This document shows, one piece after another, positions 15,047 to 23,646 of a DNA stretch of 47,027 nucleotides. The DNA is taken from positions 1 through 47,027 of the forward strand of contig NZ_MDVC01000088.1 of assembly GCF_002777425.1 (NCBI RefSeq), read 5' to 3'. Under the pieces are notes generated by a model. That model ran no database searches. It was not told where the DNA came from and saw nothing but the letters and a program-made list of their open reading frames with translations. Origin of the DNA: Snodgrassella alvi (lineage in GTDB: Bacteria > Pseudomonadota > Gammaproteobacteria > Burkholderiales > Neisseriaceae). The position numbers were made by a program, and so were the translations under genes. Each line of letters begins with the position of its first letter. Positions within the stretch are counted from its first letter, which is position 1.

Positions 15047-16414
15047 TTAAGCCGCCTCAGTCTGACTAATAATACGAGCAATCAAAGCATTATCTTTACC
15101 ATGCATCTGTGGAATCTGTACTTCTATCCCGTTACCGGCAGCCACTTCCACCGGATAGCCCTTACGTGTCATTGCTTCAAGCTGAATAATCTGATTACCG
15201 CTGGGGTGAATAATTTCCAGCTGGTCACCAACACTGAATTTATTTTTTACCTCAATCGTTGCCCAGCCATCAGCATTTATAGCGGTAACCTTGCCAACAT
15301 ACTGGCTTTGTTTCGATAAAGAATGGCCAGACAGGTAATTCTGGTATTCCTGAGTCTGATGGCGTTCCAGAAAACCAGTGGTGTAACCACGATTGGCCAA
15401 ACCTTCAAGTTCAGCCAGCAGCGCATAATCAAAAGGTTTACCTGCAACCGCATCATCAATAGCACGCCGGTATACTTGTGCTGCACGGGCAACGTAGTAT
15501 ACCGACTTGGTGCGACCTTCCACTTTCAGTGAATCCACACCGATTTCCGCCAGTTTCGCTACCTGTTCTACCGCACGTAAATCTTTGGAATTCATGATAT
15601 AGGTCCCATGCTCATCTTCCATAATGGGCATCATGTCACCCGGGCGGTTTGCTTCCTCAATTAAATACACTTTATTTGCCAGCGGATGCCGTTGCTGCTC
15701 ATTCAGGCCGAGCAAGGTATCCTCAGCCAGACTTTGCGCCTGTTTAAAATCGAAATCGCGCAATAATTGTGCATCACCACTGTCACTATCCATCGTATTA
15801 TGTACCTTATAATCCCAGCGACAGGCATTGGTACACGTACCCTGATTAGGGTCGCGGTGGTTAAAATAACCGGAAAGCAGGCAGCGGCCAGAATAGGCGA
15901 TGCATAAAGCACCGTGAACAAATACTTCCAGCTCAATATCCGGGCATTGCTGACGAATTTCAGCAATTTCATTGATACTCAGTTCACGTGACAGAATAAT
16001 CCGCTCAATACCAATACTTTGCCAGAATTGTACTCCCCATGCGTTGGTGGTATTGGCCTGAACAGACAAATGTATTGGTACTTCCGGCCATTTTTCGCGC
16101 ACTTTCATAATCAGCCCGGGATCGGCCATAATCAGGGCATCTGGCTGCATGGCAATAATTGGTTCCATATCGGCCAGATAAGTTTTCAGCTTTGCATTAT
16201 GTGGCAGAATATTACTGGCCAGAAAGAATTTTTTGCCACGCGCATGTGCTTCAGTAATTCCCTGTTCCAGTATTGGCAGATGTGCAAATTCATTATTGCG
16301 TGCCCGCAGTGAATAACGCGGCGTACCTGCATAAACAGCATCTGCGCCGTAGTCAAATGCGGCACGCATCCGCTCCAGTCCGCCAGCGGGCAATAATAAT
16401 TCCGGTGCTTTCAT
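15047..16414 (-). CDS. trhP: Peptidase U32-family tRNA 5-hydroxyuridine synthesis protein (YegQ/TrhP)
   Basis: A 455-residue U32-family protein. In enterobacteria TrhP (YegQ) makes 5-hydroxyuridine at the wobble position of tRNAs from prephenate. It opens with APELLLPAGGLERMRAAFDYGADAVYAG, the family N-terminus. The signature follows with ELEVFVHGALCIAYSGRC, SGYFNHRDPNQGTC and NACRWDY, which includes the iron-sulfur ligand cysteines. A later segment reads NSKDLRAVEQ, and a C-terminal beta-barrel contains VGDQLEIIHPSG. The length fits TrhP rather than the shorter UbiU/UbiV proteins. It is monocistronic and divergent from recO. Confidence 0.9.
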   Translation of the reverse strand: MKAPELLLPAGGLERMRAAFDYGADAVYAGTPRYSLRARNNEFAHLPILEQGITEAHARGKKFFLASNILPHNAKLKTYLADMEPIIAMQPDALIMADPGLIMKVREKWPEVPIHLSVQANTTNAWGVQFWQSIGIERIILSRELSINEIAEIRQQCPDIELEVFVHGALCIAYSGRCLLSGYFNHRDPNQGTCTNACRWDYKVHNTMDSDSGDAQLLRDFDFKQAQSLAEDTLLGLNEQQRHPLANKVYLIEEANRPGDMMPIMEDEHGTYIMNSKDLRAVEQVAKLAEIGVDSLKVEGRTKSVYYVARAAQVYRRAIDDAVAGKPFDYALLAELEGLANRGYTTGFLERHQTQEYQNYLSGHSLSKQSQYVGKVTAINADGWATIEVKNKFSVGDQLEIIHPSGNQIIQLEAMTRKGYPVEVAAGNGIEVQIPQMHGKDNALIARIISQTEAA

Positions 16415-16444
16415 GAGTGTGCAAACTTTCCTGATGGTTTTGAA

Positions 16445-16489
16445 TACTTTTAGGCAGCCGGCTTTATTAAAGCCGGCTGCCTAAAAGTA
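16445..16489. repeat. 45-bp perfect palindrome between trhP and recO
   Basis: Arms of 22 bp (16445-16466 and 16468-16489) are perfectly complementary with a one-base centre. The core reads TAGGCAGCCGGCTTTA. It lies in the divergent promoter region of two genes transcribed away from each other, where a terminator is not expected. It could be an operator, a cruciform, a repeated palindromic element or paired uptake-like sequences. Confidence 0.85.
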
Positions 16490-16596
16490 AAGTATCTGTT
16501 ATTAACAGAATTATCCGCTTTTTCCCAAACAGGGTCAATTGTTATGCCGTATCAGGCTATAATTGACAGTACGTATAGTCGATGTGAAAACTGGTC

Positions 16597-17328
16597 ATGT
16601 CCAATAACCGCATTAATCATCAACCCTCTTTTTTGCTCGCCTCACGCCCGTGGAGTGAAAGCAGCCTGCAAATAGAAATATTTTCCCGGGATTATGGCAG
16701 GGTGGTGATGCTGGCACGCAGTGCCCGGCGCAGACAAAGTGAATTACGTGGTGTGCTTGTTCCGTTTATGCCCCTGCAGCTATCTTGGTATGGTAATAAT
16801 GAACTAAAAACCTTACACCGTGCCGAATGGGTAGGAGGATGGCCGCAGCCGCAGAATCAGTCCCTATTCAGCGCTTTGTATGTGAATGAGCTGGTGCTGA
16901 AACTTACAGCCCGCGAAGACCCTTTACCTCAGATTCATGCAGCAATGCATACCGTATTGCAAAGTATCGCCAGCGGTGAACATTTATCAGCGCTGCGGTA
17001 TTTTGAATGGTCATTACTGCGCACTTTAGGCGTAGCACCCGATATCAGTCAGGATAATCAGGGACAGGCAATTATTGATTATGAGCGCTATTGGTTACGA
17101 GCCGAACATACACCAGTGTTATTAATGCAGGCACAGTTATCTGCACAAGAAAACGGGATTGTTGTCCATGGCCACACACTTAACGCCTTAACCTCCCAGA
17201 CTCTGGCTGCCCAGCCTCAATGGCACTCAGAAGCGATTCGTCTTACTCGCATGCTTCTCGATTTTCGCCTGCCTGAAGGCATAACCAGTCGACGGGTACT
17301 GAAACAGTTGCAGCAATATACTGATTAA
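16597..17328 (+). CDS. recO: DNA repair protein RecO
   Basis: A 243-residue RecO, the RecF-pathway mediator that loads RecA onto SSB-coated single-stranded DNA and anneals strands. The N-terminal OB-fold shows SFLLASRPWSESSLQIEIFS and GRVVMLARSARRRQSELRG, typical of RecO, and continues with LQLSWYGNNELKTLHRAEW. The helical C-terminal part contains YVNELVLKLTARED and RYFEWSLLRTLGV. No zinc-binding cysteines are present, as in many proteobacterial RecO proteins. The gene ends in SRRVLKQLQQY. It is transcribed alone, diverging from trhP, with about 120 bp before a terminator that belongs to the opposite-strand tRNA gene. Confidence 0.93.
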   Translation: MSNNRINHQPSFLLASRPWSESSLQIEIFSRDYGRVVMLARSARRRQSELRGVLVPFMPLQLSWYGNNELKTLHRAEWVGGWPQPQNQSLFSALYVNELVLKLTAREDPLPQIHAAMHTVLQSIASGEHLSALRYFEWSLLRTLGVAPDISQDNQGQAIIDYERYWLRAEHTPVLLMQAQLSAQENGIVVHGHTLNALTSQTLAAQPQWHSEAIRLTRMLLDFRLPEGITSRRVLKQLQQYTD

Positions 17329-17460
17329 TATATAAGTATAGGTTGATTATTGACCAGTCTGAAAATAATGGAATTGCTCAATTATAGATGTTTACTGTAC
17401 AAATCTGATAAAAAATGTGCTGTAAATCAACTCTGAATATTTGCATAACTTACAGGCAAA

Positions 17461-17488
17461 AAAATACAGCCATAAACGGCTGTATTTT
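17461..17488. terminator. Intrinsic terminator shared by tRNA-Pro and recO
   Basis: Arms AAAATACAGCC (17461-17471) and GGCTGTATTTT (17478-17488) with a 6-nt loop. A/T runs on both sides make it functional in either direction. Confidence 0.85.
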
Positions 17489-17493
17489 TATTT

Positions 17494-17570
17494 TGGTCGG
17501 AGTGAAAGGATTCGAACCTTCGACCCCTTGCACCCCATGCAAGTGCGCTACCAGACTGCGCCACACTCCG
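17494..17570 (-). tRNA. tRNA-Pro (GGG anticodon)
   Basis: On the minus strand the gene has a 7-bp acceptor stem, CGGAGTG pairing with CACTCCG. The anticodon stem CTTGC/GCAAG holds the loop ATGGGGT, giving anticodon GGG (proline). The T-arm contains GGTTCGAATCC. The discriminator A and an encoded CCA end follow (17494-17497). The length is 77 nt with CCA. A terminator follows within 6 bp. Confidence 0.95.
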
Positions 17571-17605
17571 ACTTCGTAAGGAAAGCGATTATAAGTGTAA
17601 TCGTT

Positions 17606-17944
17606 TTACTTAGCAAGTACGCTATTCAGATTATCTATTACTTTTTCGATTTGCTGACGGGTTTCGATGGCATCTATGGCCGGATTACCATCAGCATCCA
17701 CCTGATTACGTGTAAATGGGTCGATATATGGTGTAAAGCTATCGCGCAATTGTCGAATTTTAATTACATCAGCACGGGTATAATGCTGGCCGCCATAGCC
17801 AACGACAACACCGTGTATCTGCTGCCAGACAGAAAACTGTTCAGCACTGATGTCAGCAAGACGGCATAGTTCATCAAGGGTGAAATACCGTTGTGCTGGA
17901 ATAGGTAACAGTTGCTTAGGCTTGTTTTCCATTATAGTGATCAA
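17606..17944 (-). CDS. Small MerR-like helix-turn-helix protein downstream of ihfA
   Basis: A 112-residue cytoplasmic protein of unknown role. The segment [19 protein letters not shown] looks like a MerR-type helix-turn-helix. [15 protein letters not shown] follows as a possible wing, and there is a polar C-terminal helix. It lacks a long dimerisation helix or sensor domain, so it may be a chaperone-modulator-like or orphan MerR protein. The TTG at 17944 has AAAGG at good spacing; the in-frame ATG at 17932 has no clear ribosome-binding site. Either start overlaps the end of ihfA (17916), implying translational coupling. I recall similar small genes behind ihfA in Neisseria, but cannot check that here. 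Confidence 0.7.
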   Translation of the reverse strand: MITIMENKPKQLLPIPAQRYFTLDELCRLADISAEQFSVWQQIHGVVVGYGGQHYTRADVIKIRQLRDSFTPYIDPFTRNQVDADGNPAIDAIETRQQIEKVIDNLNSVLAK

Positions 17945-18218
17945 CCATGCCTTTCAATTTTTGTGATGCGTGGAATGTGACAACGCGTCTGGCTGAAATT
18001 GGTACTTCTTCGCCGGTTTTAGGGTTGCGTCCCGGGCGTTGTGGTTTGTCGCGCAACTGGAAGTTACCAAAACCGGAGATTTTGATTTGTTCTCCTTGTT
18101 CCAGAGTGCTGCGAATTTCTTCAAAAAACAGTTCTACAATTTCTTTGGCATCATGTTTGCTCATGCCAGCAACTTTGTCTACGAGAATATCTGCAAGTTC
18201 AGCTTTTGTCAGCGTCAT
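17916..18218 (-). CDS. ihfA: Integration host factor subunit alpha
   Basis: A 100-residue DNA-bending protein that pairs with IhfB. It starts [21 protein letters not shown]. The DNABII signature is visible as [24 protein letters not shown], followed by [19 protein letters not shown], with the intercalating Pro in the arm. It is the alpha subunit rather than HU, judged by [20 protein letters not shown] and the pheT-ihfA gene order seen in proteobacteria. It begins about 100 bp after pheT and overlaps the next small gene. It is probably co-transcribed with pheT. Confidence 0.95.
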   Translation of the reverse strand: MTLTKAELADILVDKVAGMSKHDAKEIVELFFEEIRSTLEQGEQIKISGFGNFQLRDKPQRPGRNPKTGEEVPISARRVVTFHASQKLKGMVDHYNGKQA

Positions 18219-18318
18219 ATCAAAATTTCTTTCATTAAAGAGGGCGTTATTATCCCCAAATTAGTGTGTGTTTTCAAGTGTGTAAATTTTTGACCAAGTA
18301 GCTTGTGTAGCTATGATT

Positions 18319-20676
18319 TTAGGTGCGTAATTGTGCACCAATTGTACTCGCTATATCAATGAATTTTGTCATTATTTCTTCAACTTCTTCATCTGTTAGT
18401 GTTTGCTCAGCACTTTGCAGGATAACTTTTATAGCTATACTCTTGGTATTTTCAGCCATACCTTTACCGCGATAAACGTCGAATATTGATATTTCTTGGA
18501 TTGCTGGATGATTTACTGTGGCTAGAGTGCTAATTAATTGGTCGGCAGTAGTTTGCTCCGATACGATAAATGCCAGATCACGCCGTACTGGCTGAAACTT
18601 GGATACGGGCTGATAAGTAATTCTGGCTTGGGTTAAAACGGCACTTAAATCCAGTTCGAATAAAATGGGTGACTGGGGTAAATCATATTTTTGTGTCCAG
18701 CGTGGGTGTAGCTCACCGATAATACCAACTACTTCGTTATTAATTATGATTTCAGCAGTTCTGCCCGGATGCAGAGCCGGGTGTTGTGCGGCACGATAAT
18801 CCACTGTATGTGCGCTTAATAAGCCAGCAACATCGTTTTTGACATCATAGAAATCAACATTTCGTGTTGTTACTGCCCACTGTTCAGGTAGAACTGAACC
18901 ATAGGCCAGACCGGCAATTTTTTTTGTCTGAATGTATTTTTCGTCATGTTTGTGAAATACTCGTGCCACTTCGAACAATCTTACTCGGTTTTGTTTACGG
19001 TTAAGATTGTTGTGCAGTATTTCAATCAGTCCACCAAACAGGGTGGAACGCATGACGCTAAGCTGGCTAGCTATTGGATTTTGCAAGCGAATTGGGTTGG
19101 TATTGCCGGCCAGATCATGTTCCCATGCTTCTTCTACAAATGCATAGCTGACTACTTCCTGATAACCGCTGTTTGCCAGTTGATGGTAAATGCTGAACAG
19201 GGGTTTTTGTGTTTCTGGTAAGGCCACCATGTTTAATTTACCATTGGTATGGTCGTCTGGAATATTTTCATAACCATAAACGCGGCCAATTTCTTCAATC
19301 AGGTCGGCTTCGATTTCAATATCAAAACGGAAGCTGGGTGAAGTAACCATAAAACCATCATCACAGGATTGCGGGTTAAGCCCTAAATGTTGCAGGATAA
19401 CGCCAATATCTGTGGCCGCAATGGTTACGCCCAATACTTTTGCTACTCTTGCTGTGCGCACTTTGACCTGTTTAGAGGCAGGTAAGATACCTGTTGCTTC
19501 GGTGATTACACCAATATCGCCGCCGCAGATTTCTTTTATCAGAGTGGTTGCGCGTTCGATAGCCTGTTGCTGTAAATTGAAATCTACGCCCCGTTCAAAG
19601 CGAAATGATGAATCGGAACCAAATCCGTATTGACGGGCTTTGCCGGCAATAATGTCTGGTGTAAACCAGGCACTTTCAATAACGACATTCTGAGTATCAT
19701 CTGTAACTGAGCTGGTGGCACCACCCATTAATCCGGCGATGCTCAATACCTGCTCTTCATCGGCAACCACCAGTGTATTATTGCTTAGGGTAACTGTTTT
19801 GTCATTCAGGCAGGCCAGCGTTTCGCCTTCATGGGCACGGCGAACAATTAGTTTACCGGTGATTTTGTCTGCATCAAACATATGCATTGGCTGTCCCAGC
19901 TCAAGCATAACGTAGTTACCGATATCAACCAGTGCGTTGATACTGCGCAGGCCACTGCGTTCCAGCCGCTGTTTTAACCATGCTGGTGTAGTGGCTTGTG
20001 CATTGACTCCGCGGACTACACGGCTGAGAAAACGGCCGCAGTCTTCCGGAGCATCGATGCTAACAGGCTGGCTGGCATCTGTTGTTGGCTGGTTAGGGAT
20101 GATTTCTATCGGGCTTAGTGCTGTCTGGGTTAGGGCGCCAACCTCGCGCGCTATGCCTTTTATGCTCAGACAATCTGCCCGGTTGGGAGTAATTTTCAGG
20201 GTAAGCAGATTATCATCTAAATCCAGATAATCGCGAATGTTATTACCAATGGGTGCATTGGCAGGCAAAATCAGTAGGCCGTTTACTTCATCTTGCAAAC
20301 CCAATTCTTTGGCAGAACAAAGCATGCCGTTGGACACCTGGCCGCGCATTTTGGTGGGTTTGATTTTGAAATTACCCGGCAGGATGGCGCCAGGCAAGGC
20401 GCAGGGTATTTTGATACCAGGCTGTACATTGGGTGCGCCGCAAACGATTTGTATCAATTCGCCCGTACCTGCATCAACCTGAGTAATGTTGAGCCGGTCT
20501 GCATCAGGATGTTTGATTACAGATTTAACTTCAGCAATGACTACGCCGCTAAAGGCAGGTGCTGCCAAAGTGGTTTCTTCTACTTCCAGTCCGGCCATAG
20601 TCAGTAAATGTGCCAGTTGTTCGGCTGACAATTCAGGATTAACCCATGAATATAACCAATTTTGAGAAAATTGCAT
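18319..20676 (-). CDS. pheT: Phenylalanyl-tRNA synthetase beta subunit
   Basis: A 785-residue beta chain of the heterotetrameric synthetase that charges tRNA-Phe. The N-terminus (MQFSQNWLYSWVNPELSAEQL) leads into the EMAP-II-like tRNA-binding domain with HPDADRLNITQVDAG and IVCGAPNVQPGIKIP. The B3/B4 editing region has ITPNRADCLSIKGIARE. The B5 domain and catalytic-like core contain GRVYGYENIP and SYAFVEEAW. The FDX-ACB anticodon-binding domain ends the protein (YQPVSKFQPVRRDLAFIV). A GGAAG ribosome-binding site precedes the ATG. It is separated from pheS by an unusual 316-bp gap, so a separate promoter may drive pheT-ihfA. Confidence 0.96.
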   Translation of the reverse strand: MQFSQNWLYSWVNPELSAEQLAHLLTMAGLEVEETTLAAPAFSGVVIAEVKSVIKHPDADRLNITQVDAGTGELIQIVCGAPNVQPGIKIPCALPGAILPGNFKIKPTKMRGQVSNGMLCSAKELGLQDEVNGLLILPANAPIGNNIRDYLDLDDNLLTLKITPNRADCLSIKGIAREVGALTQTALSPIEIIPNQPTTDASQPVSIDAPEDCGRFLSRVVRGVNAQATTPAWLKQRLERSGLRSINALVDIGNYVMLELGQPMHMFDADKITGKLIVRRAHEGETLACLNDKTVTLSNNTLVVADEEQVLSIAGLMGGATSSVTDDTQNVVIESAWFTPDIIAGKARQYGFGSDSSFRFERGVDFNLQQQAIERATTLIKEICGGDIGVITEATGILPASKQVKVRTARVAKVLGVTIAATDIGVILQHLGLNPQSCDDGFMVTSPSFRFDIEIEADLIEEIGRVYGYENIPDDHTNGKLNMVALPETQKPLFSIYHQLANSGYQEVVSYAFVEEAWEHDLAGNTNPIRLQNPIASQLSVMRSTLFGGLIEILHNNLNRKQNRVRLFEVARVFHKHDEKYIQTKKIAGLAYGSVLPEQWAVTTRNVDFYDVKNDVAGLLSAHTVDYRAAQHPALHPGRTAEIIINNEVVGIIGELHPRWTQKYDLPQSPILFELDLSAVLTQARITYQPVSKFQPVRRDLAFIVSEQTTADQLISTLATVNHPAIQEISIFDVYRGKGMAENTKSIAIKVILQSAEQTLTDEEVEEIMTKFIDIASTIGAQLRT

Positions 20677-20992
20677 GATGCTTCCAGTATGTATTCTGTT
20701 GCGGTTTAATCCAAAAGTGTGGTGATTAGCCAGTAATGACGATTTGCACGATTATTAAATCAGTATGGATGCTGCATCTTCACTTTTGGGATTAATGTTA
20801 TTTGCTGATGAATCTGTGTCGGTTGTTATTCAGCCGTAGGCACTATTCAATCTGAAAAATTCATCAGTAGTAGGTATCAGGTTATTTATGGCTTCGATAT
20901 TAAAACTAAAATCAGAAACAAAATATAATGGACTTGATGCCATGGTTTTGTTCCCGCCCTTTAATTGTCTATTGGTTAGGTGACAATTAGTT
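20677..20992. other. Non-coding gap splitting pheS and pheT
   Basis: 316 bp without a credible gene, where pheS and pheT are usually almost adjacent. It contains a pair of inverted repeats (20707-20719 / 20781-20794). A second pair, CTGATGAAT / ATTCATCAG, lies at 20805-20813 / 20859-20867. A hairpin TAATTGTC / GACAATTA lies next to the pheS stop. It may be the scar of an inserted and lost segment. Confidence 0.7.
20707..20794. repeat. MITE-like inverted-repeat element between pheS and pheT
   Basis: An 88-bp segment bounded by 13/14-bp inverted repeats, TAATCCAAAAGTG and CACTTTTGGGATTA, that differ by one base. It is non-coding. It resembles a miniature element or a long-stem RNA structure; no target duplication is clear. 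Confidence 0.5.
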
Positions 20993-21997
<1,005 letters not shown>

Positions 21998-22217
21998 TTA
22001 AAAATAAAACGAAGGAGTGTTTTTATGCTCTTTGTCTTGCTGTTGAATACGCTGGAATTTGTATCAATACCGAGCCTGCAATGGGCAAAACGGGCAATAT
22101 AACACGCTATAATAAAATATGTGCTAAAAGGTTATTTTAACGCGAAATTCGTGTGACCAACAGTGCTAAACGATGGTTTTGACAATGATTGGGCTTATTT
22201 GACAAGGCAGGAATACA

Positions 22218-22245
22218 AAAAAAGGAAACCGAAGTTTCCTTTTTT
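22218..22245 (-). terminator. Intrinsic terminator after rplT
   Basis: A 12-bp perfect stem AAAAAAGGAAAC / GTTTCCTTTTTT with a CGAA tetraloop lies about 16 bp past the rplT stop. It separates rpmI-rplT from pheS. Confidence 0.9.
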
Positions 22246-22260
22246 ACAAAAAACTGACTA

Positions 22261-22617
22261 TCAGGCCAGTGCAGCTTTTGCCTGTGCTGCCAGTTGCGCA
22301 AATGCAGCCTGATCAAAAACAGCCAGATCAGCCAATACTTTGCGGTCGATAACGATGGCAGCTTTTTTCAAGCCGTTCATGAATTTGCTATAAGACAAGC
22401 CATTCTGGCGTGCTGCTGCATTAATACGCACAATCCACAATTGACGGAATTGACGTTTGCGCTGACGACGGTCACGGTAAGCATACTGACCGGCTTTCAT
22501 TACTGCCTGTTTGGCAATACGATAGACGTTTTTACGACGGCCGCGATAGCCTTTGGCTAACGCTAAAACTTTTTTGTGACGGGCACGAGCGGTAACACCA
22601 CGTTTTACGCGAGGCAT
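22261..22617 (-). CDS. rplT: 50S ribosomal protein L20
   Basis: A 118-residue, very basic L20, a primary 23S rRNA-binding and assembly protein. It starts [20 protein letters not shown] and contains [19 protein letters not shown] and [20 protein letters not shown], with a C-terminal domain ending in AQAKAALA. It follows rpmI by 12 bp with a shared transcript. In many bacteria L20 represses its own operon by binding the leader RNA; a leader of about 120 nt is present here, but its fold was not tested. Confidence 0.97.
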   Translation of the reverse strand: MPRVKRGVTARARHKKVLALAKGYRGRRKNVYRIAKQAVMKAGQYAYRDRRQRKRQFRQLWIVRINAAARQNGLSYSKFMNGLKKAAIVIDRKVLADLAVFDQAAFAQLAAQAKAALA

Positions 22618-22629
22618 AGTTCAAACTCC

Positions 22630-22827
22630 TTAAGCGTAGGGTAACATTTTATGAATAGAAGCCATATCGCGGTCATTCACCAGAGAGGTGCCACGCAATT
22701 GACGTTTATTTTTGGTGGTTTTTTTCGTCAGAATGTGACGTTTGAACGCATGAGCGCGTTTTACACCACCGTTACCCAATACTTTGAAGCGTTTTTTCGC
22801 GCTTGATTTGGTTTTCATTTTCGGCAT
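22630..22827 (-). CDS. rpmI: 50S ribosomal protein L35
   Basis: A 65-residue basic ribosomal protein starting [20 protein letters not shown] and ending [10 protein letters not shown] longer open frame to 22890 exists, but the family begins at the ATG at 22827, which has GGAG about 8 nt upstream, so I use that start. It is the first gene of the rpmI-rplT unit and has a strong promoter about 125 bp upstream. Confidence 0.96.
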   Translation of the reverse strand: MPKMKTKSSAKKRFKVLGNGGVKRAHAFKRHILTKKTTKNKRQLRGTSLVNDRDMASIHKMLPYA

Positions 22828-22950
22828 GGGAAAACTCCATTGTTGTTGGATCAGGCGAGGGGTGGCTGTAAACAGCACTTTAACCCGCACACCACGGTTT
22901 TTGCCGCCTAAATATTGATTTGCGCACAGCGGCGATGCACAAAAAAGCGA

Positions 22951-22979
22951 ATTATAATATACCTGTGTTGGTAAGGCAA
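22951..22979 (-). promoter_or_regulatory. Sigma-70 promoter for rpmI-rplT
   Basis: On the minus strand there is a TTGCCT -35 (22974-22979), a 17-bp spacer and a consensus TATAAT -10 (22951-22956). It lies downstream of the infC terminator and gives a leader of about 120 nt before rpmI, where L20 autoregulation could act. Confidence 0.75.
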
Positions 22980-23042
22980 TATGGCAGTCATTATCGACTG
23001 TTAAGGTCTTATGAGCTGGTTAAGATTATAGGCCGATATATG

Positions 23043-23078
23043 AAAAGCCTCATTTTATATAGATAAAATGAGGCTTTT
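23043..23078 (-). terminator. Strong hairpin terminator between infC and rpmI
   Basis: A 15-bp perfect stem, AAAAGCCTCATTTTA with its complement, and a 6-nt loop lie about 28 bp after the infC stop codon. The T-run is partly inside the stem. It should end or attenuate thrS-infC transcripts. Confidence 0.85.
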
Positions 23079-23106
23079 ATGAGACAGGCTGAAATTCAGT
23101 TAATGA

Positions 23107-23625
23107 TTATTTCTTTTTTGGTGCAATAATCATTACCATTTGGCGACCTTCCATTTTAGGAAACTGCTCAACGGTGCCAATTTCTATTAAATCAGCTTGA
23201 ATACGCTTGAGTAGTTCTGCGCCCAGATGCTGGTGTGCCATTTCGCGTCCGCGGAACCGTAAGGTGACTTTTACTTTATCACCGTCAGTCAGAAAGCGGC
23301 TGATGTTACGCATTTTGATCTGGTAATCACCTTCATCAGTACCAGGGCGGAATTTGATTTCCTTAACTTGCACCTGTTTCTGTTTTTTGCGCTGCTCATC
23401 GCGTTTTTTGGATTGCTCGTATTTAAATTTACCGAAATCCATTAATTTGCAGACGGGCGGCTTGGCGGTAGGGGCGATTTCCACCAGATCCACATCATGC
23501 TCTTCAGCCAGTTTCATGGCTTGCTGAGTAGATACTACACCCAACTGTTCACCAGTTGGACCAATCAAACGCACTTCTTTAATGGTGATTTCACCGTTGA
23601 TGCGTGCTTCGCGTTCTTGAGCGAT
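23107..23625 (-). CDS. infC: Translation initiation factor IF-3 (ATC start)
   Basis: IF-3 binds the 30S subunit and rejects non-canonical start codons. Conserved parts are [46 protein letters not shown] and a C-terminal domain with [14 protein letters not shown] and [10 protein letters not shown]. The first ATG or GTG gives a protein missing the family N-terminus (GTG at 23574). The correct frame extends to an ATC at 23625, preceded by AGGAG with 7-nt spacing, giving 172 residues, the usual length. A rare AUC/AUU start is known for infC and lets IF-3 repress its own synthesis. It lies 21 bp after thrS, as in most bacteria. Confidence 0.95.
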   Translation of the reverse strand: MAQEREARINGEITIKEVRLIGPTGEQLGVVSTQQAMKLAEEHDVDLVEIAPTAKPPVCKLMDFGKFKYEQSKKRDEQRKKQKQVQVKEIKFRPGTDEGDYQIKMRNISRFLTDGDKVKVTLRFRGREMAHQHLGAELLKRIQADLIEIGTVEQFPKMEGRQMVMIIAPKKK

Positions 23626-23632
23626 GGTCGTA

Positions 23633-23637
23633 CTCCT
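23633..23637 (-). promoter_or_regulatory. Ribosome-binding site that fixes the infC ATC start
   Basis: AGGAG on the minus strand lies 7 nt before ATC (23625-23623), in the 21-bp gap between thrS and infC. No ATG, GTG or TTG is available at this spacing. Confidence 0.85.
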
Positions 23638-23646
23638 TATTCACGT

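Noticed and set aside
22828-22890. Longer rpmI frame starting at 22890
   Set aside because: The extra 21 residues do not belong to L35, and the ATG at 22827 has a good ribosome-binding site.
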